DNA from: Fidelibacterota bacterium
GTDB lineage: Bacteria > Fidelibacterota > Marinisomatia > SCGC-AAA003-L08 > D37C17
Assembly: GCA_002717625.1 (NCBI GenBank)
Contig: PBEF01000004.1
Span: 4,146 to 68,145, forward strand
Length of the DNA stretch: 64,000 bases
Reading direction: 5' to 3'
Part shown: piece by piece, positions 1 through 9,168 of the stretch
How positions within the stretch are numbered: position 1 is the first letter of the stretch
Layout: every line of letters begins with the position of its first letter
Translations under genes and position numbers: made by a program
Notes under the pieces: model-generated
What the model was told of the DNA's origin: nothing
The model's database searches: none
The model's input: the letters and a program-made list of their open reading frames with translations, nothing else

Positions 1-1626
1 TCTTAAATGTAAAACCATAAGGTGCCACATAACAATTAATAAAGCTCCATTTTCTTTGGGATCCCAACCCCAAAATCTACCCCAAGATTGATCAGCCCAA
101 ATACCCCCTAAAATTGTTCCAAATAAAGTAAAAAATAAGGCTATAAGAGTTAGGACATAAACATTATTATATAAACTTTTCAATTGAAGCTTATCAGCTT
201 TGAAAAATGAAGCTCTTATTAAATACATATGAGCCATTAAGCCTGATAATAAAGAAACGCCATAACCAAATGTTATAGTAGTTACATGTATAGATAACCA
301 AAAATTAGAGTTTAAAACAGCTACCAGCATACCTAAAGTATCTCCATCAGACGCATACTTAATTCCGACATAATGCAAAACTACTCCACCCAATAAACCA
401 GCAAAAAATGATAATGAATCCTTACGTATTCTTTCAAATATTAATGCAATTAAAATCAATACACAATTCACAAAAATAATTGATTCATAAAGTGTCGATA
501 CAGGAGGACGTTGCATAATAATCATTCTATCTATAATGCCAACTAAATGAAGAACAAATCCAAAAATCATCAATAAGAATATAAGGGGTCTTAATAAAGG
601 TGATTTTAATATTGTGCTCAAGCTTAAAATTATTAACGCAATTAAATAAAAAAGTAAACTTTTATTGAAATATTTAATATTATTATATTGGACTTCTCTA
701 TCTAGTCTATACTTATTAATGTCCTCTATATTAGAATCTAAATAAAACTTAGGATCAGGAGCAGAATAAGAACCTTTTGAAAAATTATTTAAATAACTTT
801 CAATTTGTATAAGAATAGATCTTTCACTATTAGAGATTTCATCTTTAGCAACAATTTCCCATGGAGAATACCATCTTTCACCATCTAAATCAGATGGAAT
901 AATTTTAATAGCATTAGCATATCCATACTGGCTTATACGATGCAATTCAATAGCTACCCTATTTAATTCTTTATGCTTTGCACTCCAATTTTCTGGATCA
1001 ACTTCTAACAATTCTTCCATAAGAGGACTAAACAGTTCAATATTATCAACAAAGAAAAAATAACTTACTTTCAAATTTTCTTCTATTTTTAAAGCTTCCC
1101 TTACATCTATATCATTAATACTAATTTGAGGAATAAGGCATACAAAACTATGAGCAATTTCATCTAGCAAAACTACTTTTGAATAAATATCAACAATTTG
1201 CTGCTCAACATGGGTATAATCATCTTTAGATTTATTCCTTAGGCTCTCTAACAAATTTTGATTATCCTGAAAACTCTGAATAAGTTCATAAAAACTATAT
1301 AAATGTGTTTCCTTATTATCTAAACCTAAGGCAACTTCAACTTCAGGAGAATTATCCCATTTACTTATATGGAATATTTTTTTACTTAATTCTTCTGATG
1401 GATTATGCAATAAATTGGTCAACCAATCAATAGCCTTTATTTTTTCACCTTCTAAATCATCTAAAAAATAATCTTTACCATAAAAAATCAATAGCTGATT
1501 CCTAGCATATGTATCTAACGGTTTTATTCTTCCAGATTCTTGAACAGGAAAATTTAAAAAATTAAATTCTTGTGATAATAAAGGTATGAAGCAAAATAGA
1601 GTTATATAAAATATTTTTTTAATCAT
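1..1626 (-). CDS. ccsA: Cytochrome c biogenesis protein CcsA/CcsB-type (3' end beyond window)
   Basis: The frame opens with ATG at 1626 (signal-like MIKKIFYITLFCF) and stays open to the window edge, about 542 codons, so the C-terminus is missing. The N-terminal ~300 residues are a hydrophilic extracytoplasmic domain containing VQESGRIKPLDTYAR, a signature seen in long CcsA proteins. From about residue 310 it becomes hydrophobic with several membrane segments, ending in the tryptophan-rich heme-handling motif WGRFWGWDPKE. The family exports and presents heme for attachment to apocytochrome c on the outer face of the membrane (system II). It starts 2 bases after resB ends, so the two are co-transcribed, as expected for the ResB-CcsA complex. 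Confidence 0.88.
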   Translation of the reverse strand, partial: MIKKIFYITLFCFIPLLSQEFNFLNFPVQESGRIKPLDTYARNQLLIFYGKDYFLDDLEGEKIKAIDWLTNLLHNPSEELSKKIFHISKWDNSPEVEVALGLDNKETHLYSFYELIQSFQDNQNLLESLRNKSKDDYTHVEQQIVDIYSKVVLLDEIAHSFVCLIPQISINDIDVREALKIEENLKVSYFFFVDNIELFSPLMEELLEVDPENWSAKHKELNRVAIELHRISQYGYANAIKIIPSDLDGERWYSPWEIVAKDEISNSERSILIQIESYLNNFSKGSYSAPDPKFYLDSNIEDINKYRLDREVQYNNIKYFNKSLLFYLIALIILSLSTILKSPLLRPLIFLLMIFGFVLHLVGIIDRMIIMQRPPVSTLYESIIFVNCVLILIALIFERIRKDSLSFFAGLLGGVVLHYVGIKYASDGDTLGMLVAVLNSNFWLSIHVTTITFGYGVSLLSGLMAHMYLIRASFFKADKLQLKSLYNNVYVLTLIALFFTLFGTILGGIWADQSWGRFWGWDPKENGALLIVMWHLMVLHLR

Positions 1627-1628
1627 AC

Positions 1629-2741
1629 TTATCTTTTTTTAAAATTTTTAAATAACATAAAAAACATATGAATTAATATTCCAATACACATGACTATACT
1701 AGAGATATAAGGGAATATTCTCCCATAATTTTTAACTGTTGCTAATACTGTTGTTTCTTTATCATTTTCTTCAATAAAAGATGCTTGATAAAAAGTATAA
1801 TCATAGTGCCTTAAAGGGGCATTCATCTCAATTAACACTTTTCTAGAAATATCATTTTCGATTAAATTAATTTTAGAGCTAAAACTCTTTGCGATATCTG
1901 TGCCTGGATGCATCTCTTTTTTAAAATCAATCAATTCTATTTCAAATGGAAGATATGTTCTATAAGGACGCAATTTCACTTCAAATAAACCAAAATTCTG
2001 AGGAATAGTTTGCCCCATAAATAATATATACACGCCATCATATTGAGTATCATCTTTACCTTTTATCTCAAAAATAATTCCAGGCCTATTATGCTCATAA
2101 TCTTTTTCTATTTCTAATTCTTGCAAATAAAAATTTTTTGCCATACCCTTGAAATTTTCATTTCCAAAATAAACTCGTTGAATAGGTTGACAATTAATGT
2201 AATAATCCAACACTTCAATATCAAAAGGAATAGTTTCAGAATATAACAGAGCATCTCTGTAAAGAAATTCTTCATCAAAAATAGTATATTCATCATATTT
2301 ACTATCACTACTATTTATTACTACAAATTCTTTTTTATAATAATTTTCAAAAAAGTTAGATCTGTTTCCCTCATCAATAATCATACTACCTTCAACACTA
2401 AATATAGAAGTCAAACCTGAACCCAATAATAGCAATAACATACCACTATGAGTAATAGTAATACCTATTTTTTGCATTTTAAATATATTATCTCTAAAAA
2501 AATATGCAGAAAGATTAATTGTCATACATAGCATTGTGAGCTTCGCACTTGGAGTAGGCAGAATACCAAACCACTTAATCCAACTTGAAAAATAATCAAG
2601 CTGAACTAAATATAACCCATTATTTCTTTGAGCAATTGTTCCAAAAAAAACTAAAACCATTAACCAAATTACAAGATATACAAAAATTTTAGGACTACCT
2701 ACTTTATTAACCATAATTAATCTGATTTTCATATTAAACAC
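1629..2741 (-). CDS. resB: ResB-like cytochrome c biogenesis protein
   Basis: 370 residues. Two N-terminal membrane segments (about residues 19-37 and 66-82) with the ResB-like pattern GSPKIFVYLVIWLMVLVFFG followed by a YF-SWIKWFGILP stretch, a third near 90-110, a large extracytoplasmic domain, and a C-terminal membrane segment near 345-365. ResB (Ccs1) works with CcsA in system II cytochrome c maturation, keeping apocytochrome cysteines and heme ready for ligation. The longest start is GTG at 2741; an ATG three codons in (2732) is an equally good start, and neither has a clear ribosome binding site. It is packed between the upstream lipoprotein gene (3-base gap) and ccsA. Confidence 0.82.
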   Translation of the reverse strand: MFNMKIRLIMVNKVGSPKIFVYLVIWLMVLVFFGTIAQRNNGLYLVQLDYFSSWIKWFGILPTPSAKLTMLCMTINLSAYFFRDNIFKMQKIGITITHSGMLLLLLGSGLTSIFSVEGSMIIDEGNRSNFFENYYKKEFVVINSSDSKYDEYTIFDEEFLYRDALLYSETIPFDIEVLDYYINCQPIQRVYFGNENFKGMAKNFYLQELEIEKDYEHNRPGIIFEIKGKDDTQYDGVYILFMGQTIPQNFGLFEVKLRPYRTYLPFEIELIDFKKEMHPGTDIAKSFSSKINLIENDISRKVLIEMNAPLRHYDYTFYQASFIEENDKETTVLATVKNYGRIFPYISSIVMCIGILIHMFFMLFKNFKKR

Positions 2742-2744
2742 AGT

Positions 2745-3305
2745 TTATCTTTGCCTAAATGATGAACAAAAAGCATTAAACTCTTGTTCTAGAATATCTA
2801 GAGCATATAATGTTGAATTAAGCTTAACAAAAACAGTGCTATTTTTTAGAGGTAAAATCATACATAAAAATCCTGATTCTGGCTTTTCAGTATTAATAAT
2901 TTTATGAATTGTATATCTTCCTAAAGAATTTGAACCAGAAATACCTTCAGACTGTATTATTTCTATAGTTTGCGGATTTAAATCCAATTGTTTTCTCCAA
3001 CGATTTACATTTGCTTTAATACCGCCAGCATCTCCTCCAAATTTTGTAACAGATATATCAGCAAAATAATCTAAAACTGGAATTTGATAACTTGCTAAAC
3101 GTACAGAACCTTTATCTTTTGGGATCCAATGCTTAGGAACATTCCATATAAAATTTTCTTCATTTTCTTTTGACTGAATTAAATCATCAGATAAATCATC
3201 AACAACAATATCCTTAGATAATTTATAAAATCGAGGCTGGCTAGGATATCTATCACATCCAAAATATAATAAAAATAAAATACCAACTAAATACGTTCTA
3301 CCCAT
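2745..3305 (-). CDS. Putative lipoprotein linked to cytochrome c maturation genes
   Basis: 186 residues with a hydrophobic N-terminus ending in LFLLYFGC, a weak lipobox with Cys17. The mature part contains W-VPKHW, RLASYQIP, a GGDAGG-ANVNRWRKQ block and a C-terminal hydrophobic core. I recall similar W-x-x-P-x-x-W / NRWR proteins beside cytochrome-related genes in other phyla, but no biochemical function. An ATG at 3305 is preceded by GGAG five bases upstream, supporting this start. It lies 3 bases before resB, so it is probably the first gene of the cytochrome maturation operon. The role is unknown; an outer-face accessory factor is a guess. Confidence 0.6.
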   Translation of the reverse strand: MGRTYLVGILFLLYFGCDRYPSQPRFYKLSKDIVVDDLSDDLIQSKENEENFIWNVPKHWIPKDKGSVRLASYQIPVLDYFADISVTKFGGDAGGIKANVNRWRKQLDLNPQTIEIIQSEGISGSNSLGRYTIHKIINTEKPESGFLCMILPLKNSTVFVKLNSTLYALDILEQEFNAFCSSFRQR

Positions 3306-3499
3306 TTCACTCCAAAATGTATACCATAAACTAAAAAATAAACTGCTAATGAATGTAATAAAAATAATACTTTTTGATTACTCTTTTTATTATATAAAAC
3401 AAATTTAATTACAAATAAAATAGTAGTTAAATAGAGCTATGTTTTTATAAAATATTTCAAAAAAAAGATATAATGTATTCTATTTCAACAGCCATTATT

Positions 3500-4456
3500 T
3501 TAATCTAATAAATGCATTGCCATAAAACTTTTTGAAAACTCAAAGGCTTTTCCCCTTGATTTAGAATGACCTCCAAAACGCGGGTCCCTATCTGCACACA
3601 TGGCAAAACCAATCATTTGAGTAAACCAATTATTCATTGGAATATCTAAGAAATTCATTAATACAGATCCTTGATCATCCATTTTAAATTTACAATCAGT
3701 AAAACTATATCCTCCTTCTGCAACGGTAATTTCTCCACCCCTATCAAACGAATGATGAGCGCCTTCATAAACAGTAATATCAATATCTACTCCTTCATTA
3801 TCCAATAAATCTACAAGGTCTACACATGGTTCTGATGGTGTCCACTCATCAAGTTCTCCTGCTAAGATATGGATTGGGGAATCTGTAAAGTCTAAAATAC
3901 TAGGTTCTACAAAGCAAGCAGGATAAAAAGCTAAATGAGCTGCAAATTTATAATCCGAATCAATGGCATTCATCAAAGGCTTCCATCCTGAAAATAAAGT
4001 AACACCTCCTCCAAGACTCCAACCTGTTATTGCAACATTATCAATATTTATCAATGGATGTTCACTTAATTTTTCAAGAGCTCTATAGCTATCAAGAATA
4101 ATCATAGCATGTGTTACTGTATTTTGTGTTCCAACTGTAGATGTTTCTCCTCTACTTTTAAAACTTTGAAGCTGAAATGTTGCAATGCCCATATCTTGAT
4201 ACATTTTAAGATATTCAAAATGATGCTCTCCCCAACCTGAGCTTCCTGCAACACCTATAACTAAAGGAATATTATCACTTACATTCTCAGGAATAGTTAA
4301 AATACCAGAAACAGTTTGTGTATCTAAATTTTCAATATTTGTTATGATATCTTTAAATGAAAATGGATTTGCACTTTCAAAGGAAACCTCCTGAGACTGT
4401 GAAAAAATAAAAGAGGTTAATATTGTTACAACTAAATACTTTAAATAAAAAATCAT
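3500..4456 (-). CDS. Exported dienelactone-hydrolase-family alpha/beta hydrolase
   Basis: 318 residues with an N-terminal signal peptide (to about residue 20, ending FSQS). The alpha/beta hydrolase triad is visible: nucleophile Ser147 in GWSLGGG, Asp203 in GELDEWTP and His in EGAHHSFD (about 234-235). The GVAGSSGWGEHH segment near residue 68 fits the oxyanion loop. The family hydrolyses ester or lactone bonds; substrate unknown. It has no dockerin-like tail, unlike the other exported hydrolases in the window. It stands alone, with 94 bases upstream before the next gene. Confidence 0.8.
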   Translation of the reverse strand: MIFYLKYLVVTILTSFIFSQSQEVSFESANPFSFKDIITNIENLDTQTVSGILTIPENVSDNIPLVIGVAGSSGWGEHHFEYLKMYQDMGIATFQLQSFKSRGETSTVGTQNTVTHAMIILDSYRALEKLSEHPLINIDNVAITGWSLGGGVTLFSGWKPLMNAIDSDYKFAAHLAFYPACFVEPSILDFTDSPIHILAGELDEWTPSEPCVDLVDLLDNEGVDIDITVYEGAHHSFDRGGEITVAEGGYSFTDCKFKMDDQGSVLMNFLDIPMNNWFTQMIGFAMCADRDPRFGGHSKSRGKAFEFSKSFMAMHLLD

Positions 4457-4550
4457 ATAGCTCCTATTTATAATAGGATAAAATTACTTAATACTCAGCT
4501 AAAATTAAATAGGAATAATTAATAATTTCTTTATTTAATATGCTTAAGAA

Positions 4551-5801
4551 TTATGATGATACTGGTTTATTTTCTAAATAAAATTTAATAGTTAAAATAA
4601 AGGATACAATAAAATAGCTGATTATAAAAATCACAAATACTCCCCCAAGATTAAACCAAATATTTCCCTGCATATAGAGAAGAAAAAATCCTAAAAATAT
4701 TTTAAAGAATTCAGCTAGAATTACATACTTCTTATGATCAAGCATAGCAGTAAAAGAAAATATATGAATAAAGAGAAATAGTCCATACAGGTAATCTAAC
4801 AGGGATGGATTTTCTATATCCATGACTATGAATAAGTGGAACATTATCGCGCCTGCAATAAGATGCTGTATCCAAGACCAAGTTAAGAGCATAGGAGAGT
4901 TTTTAGTTTTATATTTAGTTTGACTATAAGGGTCATCAATCTGTTTTAATGGTAATTTTTCTTTAACATCATCAGGTCTCCAGCCTGTTGGCATAAACCA
5001 AATCCTAAGTTTATCAATGATACTATCAGTATACCATGCATCTTTAATTAATTGCCAAATATGCTTAAAATTTATAAGTATAGGATTCCAAGTTGAGGAT
5101 GGACGAAGCGTACCATATACAGGCTCTACATCATTAAGCTCTTTTTGAAAAGTATTAAAAAATTTATCCCATATAATTAATATCTGGCCATAGTTCTTAT
5201 CAAGATATTCAGGATTTATAGCATGATGAACTCTATGATGTGATGGTGTAACAAATACATATTCTAAAATACCCATCCTGCCAATGAGTTTTGTATGATA
5301 CCAAAACTGCATAAATAAATGTATAGGGCCTAATATAATAAATATTTTTGAGGGAATACCAAGCAAAGCAGCAGGAATCATTAATATGGCAGAGAATTTA
5401 AATGTTTCAGATATTGATTGTCTAAGTGCACATGAGAGATTAAACTCTTCACTACTATGATGAATGATATGTCTATTCCAAAACATATTAACCCTATGAT
5501 TGAGACGATGCATCCAATATCCAGTAAAATCCTGTACTATAAAGGCAATGAGAACTGCTAACCATAAAGGCTCAATTTTATAAATAGTTATATTATCTAC
5601 AAGCCAGGTATAACTAATAAGAACAATCCCAATCTTGAATGCGCTCTTAGTCGTATTTGTAATTCCTGAACTTAAACTTGAAATCATATCTTCAGGTTCA
5701 TTCACTTTAATTCCTTTTAATCTAGAAATAATCATTTCTATAATAATAAGAAGTATAAATGAAGGGACTGCAATAAATAATGACTGTATATAAAAATTCA
5801 T
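4551..5801 (-). CDS. Sterol desaturase / fatty acid hydroxylase superfamily membrane protein
   Basis: 416 residues with multiple hydrophobic segments. The di-iron histidine boxes are clear: HRLNH (98-102), HIIHH (111-115) and HHRVHH (188-193), within the family's catalytic domain. The C-terminal ~130 residues hold further membrane segments, as in the longer bacterial members of this superfamily. These enzymes use a di-iron centre and O2 to hydroxylate, desaturate or cleave lipid chains; the substrate cannot be told from sequence. With the fatty acid desaturase at 8025-9137, this window holds two membrane di-iron lipid enzymes. Confidence 0.85.
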   Translation of the reverse strand: MNFYIQSLFIAVPSFILLIIIEMIISRLKGIKVNEPEDMISSLSSGITNTTKSAFKIGIVLISYTWLVDNITIYKIEPLWLAVLIAFIVQDFTGYWMHRLNHRVNMFWNRHIIHHSSEEFNLSCALRQSISETFKFSAILMIPAALLGIPSKIFIILGPIHLFMQFWYHTKLIGRMGILEYVFVTPSHHRVHHAINPEYLDKNYGQILIIWDKFFNTFQKELNDVEPVYGTLRPSSTWNPILINFKHIWQLIKDAWYTDSIIDKLRIWFMPTGWRPDDVKEKLPLKQIDDPYSQTKYKTKNSPMLLTWSWIQHLIAGAIMFHLFIVMDIENPSLLDYLYGLFLFIHIFSFTAMLDHKKYVILAEFFKIFLGFFLLYMQGNIWFNLGGVFVIFIISYFIVSFILTIKFYLENKPVSS

Positions 5802-5842
5802 ATTTGAATTTAAGAAAATTTAAAATGTAATTACACTAATTA

Positions 5843-6073
5843 TTAAATAGGATCATAATAATCAGATTTTGAAAAAGGATGACATCTTATTAAACGTTTT
5901 ATAGATATATAAGAACCTTTTACAGCGCCATATTTTACTATTGCTTGACTAGCATATACAGAACACGTAGGATTGAATCTGCAATTTTTACCTAAAAATG
6001 GAGATAAAAAAAATTGATAAGCTTTTATTAGTAATATAAAAAATAATACGACTGTTTTATTGATATGCTTCAA
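5843..6073 (-). CDS. yidD: YidD membrane protein insertion efficiency factor
   Basis: 76 residues, the usual YidD length. It has one N-terminal hydrophobic helix followed by the family core YQFFLSPFLGKNCRFNPTCS, then YASQAI and RCHPFS. YidD assists YidC in inserting inner-membrane proteins. The start is TTG at 6073; no ATG occurs before the conserved core. The TTG overlaps the TGA stop of thrS by 4 bases (TTGA), implying translational coupling. An unusual neighbour: YidD normally sits between rnpA and yidC, whereas here it ends a thrS operon. Confidence 0.92.
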   Translation of the reverse strand: MKHINKTVVLFFILLIKAYQFFLSPFLGKNCRFNPTCSVYASQAIVKYGAVKGSYISIKRLIRCHPFSKSDYYDPI

Positions 6074-8028
6074 CTATTTTTTACAGTAAAACTTCTTGTT
6101 TTGATTTCCTGATTAGTTTGATCTACAAAGTCTTCAATTGATAGCGAACCAAGATTTCCCTTAAATTTTCTTCGAATTGAAATTGTATTGCTATTAACTT
6201 CATTCTCACCTACTATAATCATAATAGGAATTCTATCTATCTCAGCATCTCTAATTTTCGCACCCATTTTTTCACTACGTGAATCTATTCTTACTCTAAA
6301 ATCATTATCTTTTAATTTATTACATATAGATACTGCATAATCATTAAATTTATCCGAAATAGGAATAACAATCATTTGCATAGGAGATAGCCATAATGGA
6401 AAATTTCCTGCAAAATGCTCAATTAAAAAACCAATAAACCGTTCATGTGTTCCAAGTGGAGCACGATGAATACATAGAGGTGTTTGTGAAGCATTATTTT
6501 TATCAATATAAGTTAAGTCAAATTTAGATGGAATGGCAAAATCAACTTGATTAGTTGCTAAAGTAAATTCTCTACCAATAGCACTCCATACTTGCACATC
6601 TATTTTTGGACCATAAAATGCAGCTTCTCCTGGAATTTCAACAAAGTTTAAGCCCCCATCTTCTAATGCTTCACGAACAAGATTTTCTGTCTTAATCCAA
6701 AGTTCAGACTCATTTACATACTTTTCACCTAACTTATCTTTATCATGCAAACTTAAACGCATTTCATATTTTTCAATACCAAATATATCAAAATATTTAA
6801 GGTACATTTTACATACTGCTAAAAATTCTTCTTTAAATTGATCTTCGCTACAATAAATATGGGCATCATTCATTTGCATACTACGAACACGCATTAAGCC
6901 AAAAAGCTGTCCTGATTTTTCATATCTATAACAAGTTCCATATTCAGATAATCTTATAGGAAGATCTTTATAGGTTCTTGGTAGGCTTGCATAAATTTTA
7001 TGATGATGAGGACAATTCATAGGTTTTAGATAATATTCATTCCCATCAATATCCATGGCTGGGAACATACTGTCTTTGTAATGTGATAGATGTCCAGATT
7101 TTTCATAAAGAGAACCTTTAGTAATATGTGGTGTTTTAACACGATCATACCCTGCCTTTTGCTCTGTTTCTTTTGCAAGTCTCTCAAGTTCTTCTATAAG
7201 TACTGAACCATTTGGAAGCCATAATGGAAGACCTGGTCCTACTTCTTCATCAAAAGTAAAGAGTTTCATTTCTTTACCTATTTTTCTATGATCTCTCTTC
7301 TCTGCTTCTTTGAGCATATTTAAATAGGTACGCAATTCTTTATCATTTCTCCATGCAGTTCCATAAATTCGAGTGAGCATTTCATTATTTTCATCACCAC
7401 GCCAATATGCACCTGCAACTTTCATCAATTTAAAAGATTTTCCAACATGTTTAGTTGATGGTAAATGAGGACCCCTACAAAGATCCATCCAATCACCTTG
7501 TTTATAAACTGTAACCTCTTCTGATTCCGGAAGCTCTTTAATAATCTCAGCCTTATACTGTTCCCCAATATTAGAAAAATGCTTAATAGCCTTACCTCTA
7601 TCCCATACTTCTCTAATAAAGGAGGTATCAGCATCTATAATTTCATGCATCTTATTCTCAATGACCTCAAGGTCATCAACCGTAAATGGTTTTTTTCTTG
7701 AAAAATCATAATAAAAACCATTTTCAATTGCAGGACCAATTGTAACTTGAGTTTCAGGAAATAACTTCTGTACAGCCTCTGCCATAACATGAGCGCAATC
7801 ATGACGAATTAACTCAAGAGATTCCTCAGCAGAACGTTTTAAAATACTAATTGATACGTTTTCATTTATAGGAAGATATAAATCACAAACTTTATCATTA
7901 AGTGAAACTGCTAGTGCTTGCTCAGCTAAAGCTGGGGATATACCATATGCAACATCATAACCTGTTATACCTTTATCAAAATTCTTTTTATTTCCATCAG
8001 GAAATGTTATTACAATTTTATCATTCAT
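6070..8028 (-). CDS. thrS: Threonyl-tRNA synthetase
   Basis: 652 residues, full length. Order: TGS domain (about 1-62), second additional/editing domain with HDCAHVMAEAVQ near 77 and the second editing segment near 180-230, class II catalytic core (about 265-540) with YLKPMNCPHHH, a FGLMRVRSM motif and APLGTHERF, then the anticodon-binding domain (about 545-645). It charges tRNA-Thr in the cytoplasm. It starts 4 bases inside the end of the upstream desaturase gene (ATGA overlap) and its own TGA stop overlaps the yidD start, so the three are one operon. Its TGA stop shows that TGA terminates normally in this genome. Confidence 0.97.
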   Translation of the reverse strand: MNDKIVITFPDGNKKNFDKGITGYDVAYGISPALAEQALAVSLNDKVCDLYLPINENVSISILKRSAEESLELIRHDCAHVMAEAVQKLFPETQVTIGPAIENGFYYDFSRKKPFTVDDLEVIENKMHEIIDADTSFIREVWDRGKAIKHFSNIGEQYKAEIIKELPESEEVTVYKQGDWMDLCRGPHLPSTKHVGKSFKLMKVAGAYWRGDENNEMLTRIYGTAWRNDKELRTYLNMLKEAEKRDHRKIGKEMKLFTFDEEVGPGLPLWLPNGSVLIEELERLAKETEQKAGYDRVKTPHITKGSLYEKSGHLSHYKDSMFPAMDIDGNEYYLKPMNCPHHHKIYASLPRTYKDLPIRLSEYGTCYRYEKSGQLFGLMRVRSMQMNDAHIYCSEDQFKEEFLAVCKMYLKYFDIFGIEKYEMRLSLHDKDKLGEKYVNESELWIKTENLVREALEDGGLNFVEIPGEAAFYGPKIDVQVWSAIGREFTLATNQVDFAIPSKFDLTYIDKNNASQTPLCIHRAPLGTHERFIGFLIEHFAGNFPLWLSPMQMIVIPISDKFNDYAVSICNKLKDNDFRVRIDSRSEKMGAKIRDAEIDRIPIMIIVGENEVNSNTISIRRKFKGNLGSLSIEDFVDQTNQEIKTRSFTVKNS

Positions 8029-9137
8029 GATATATTTTTTAAATTCATTAAAATTAACATAAGGGAACTTAGAGAGTTTTCTAACTTTAATTCAAAATAT
8101 TTTATTCTCTTTTTATAAAATATATTATTTTTATGACCCTTTTGTTTCAACTTCTTACATTTACTCTCAAGCAATTCCCAAGAATCAATATTTTTCAATG
8201 CACTAGATGTTATATCTTTTATATTTTTATTTAAAATTTTATCAATTTTAATTTTTTGTGCTAATTCAGATATTTTATTATTCACAGTCTCTATTTGAGC
8301 TCTAATAATAATTGGTTTATCAACCTTTCTTAAGCTATATGTTAATTTAAAATAAGATAAAAATTTAATAATCCATTTGCTAGGATCAAAACTGTACCAA
8401 TTGATTCCATTTCTATAATCCCACTGAAACTTATGATGGAAATTATGATAACCCTCTCCAAAAGTAAAAAATGCCATAATCCATGAATCTCTTGCTGTTG
8501 TATTAAACTGATAATTACGTTTACCAATAAAATGACAAAAAGAATTAATAAAAAAAGTAAAGTGATGCACAAAAACTACCCTAACAATACCTCCCCACAA
8601 TAAACCCCCTATAGGCCTATTAAATGTTAATCCTATAAAAAATGGGATAACAAAGCATAAAATCATAGCCATAGACCAATAATATTTTGTTTGAAATTTT
8701 ACAGCTCTCTTTTTTTTAAGGTCAGAAACTCCAATTATTCTTTCTTTACCTTTTTTAACAATCCAGCCAATATGTGCATGGAAAAAACCTTCTTTAATGC
8801 TATATGGATCATCAGCGGTGTCAAGTTTCTTATGATGAATCCTGTGATCAGAACACCAATTAATAATTTTATTTTGCAAACCCATCGTGCCACAAATCAT
8901 CAAAATCCATTCTATAAAAGAAGAGGTTTTAAATGTTTTATGAGAAAAATAACGATGATAACCAACAGTAATCCCCATACCAGCAACAACCCATCCAATC
9001 AAAAGCAATAAAGGCTCTTGCCAAACTATTCCATTCTTATAAATATAAAAAGGGAAATAAAAAAAAGTAATAATATTAAGAGCTAAAATAGAAAATAAGG
9101 TAGTACAATTATACTTATTTATAAATTTATTAAACAT
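8025..9137 (-). CDS. Acyl-CoA/acyl-lipid delta-9-type fatty acid desaturase
   Basis: 370 residues with paired membrane segments and the three histidine boxes of the stearoyl-CoA-type desaturases: HRYFSH (61-66), HRIHH (98-102) and HNFHH (231-235), the last within FGEGYHNFHHKF, typical of delta-9 enzymes. A di-iron, O2-dependent membrane enzyme that introduces a cis double bond into acyl chains and so adjusts membrane fluidity. The C-terminal ~110 residues form a lysine-rich helical extension (residues 265-370) beyond the usual core. It is the first gene of the operon with thrS and yidD and ends in TGA overlapping the thrS start. Confidence 0.88.
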   Translation of the reverse strand: MFNKFINKYNCTTLFSILALNIITFFYFPFYIYKNGIVWQEPLLLLIGWVVAGMGITVGYHRYFSHKTFKTSSFIEWILMICGTMGLQNKIINWCSDHRIHHKKLDTADDPYSIKEGFFHAHIGWIVKKGKERIIGVSDLKKKRAVKFQTKYYWSMAMILCFVIPFFIGLTFNRPIGGLLWGGIVRVVFVHHFTFFINSFCHFIGKRNYQFNTTARDSWIMAFFTFGEGYHNFHHKFQWDYRNGINWYSFDPSKWIIKFLSYFKLTYSLRKVDKPIIIRAQIETVNNKISELAQKIKIDKILNKNIKDITSSALKNIDSWELLESKCKKLKQKGHKNNIFYKKRIKYFELKLENSLSSLMLILMNLKNIS

Positions 9138-9168
9138 AAAGTATGATATATAATTTCATTATTTGTTT

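Noticed and set aside
3306-3499. Open minus-strand frame in the gap upstream of the lipoprotein gene (hydrophobic, reading ...LLHSLAVYFLVYGIHF...)
   Set aside because: No ATG, GTG or TTG start after the preceding TAG, and it runs into the lipoprotein gene in another frame.
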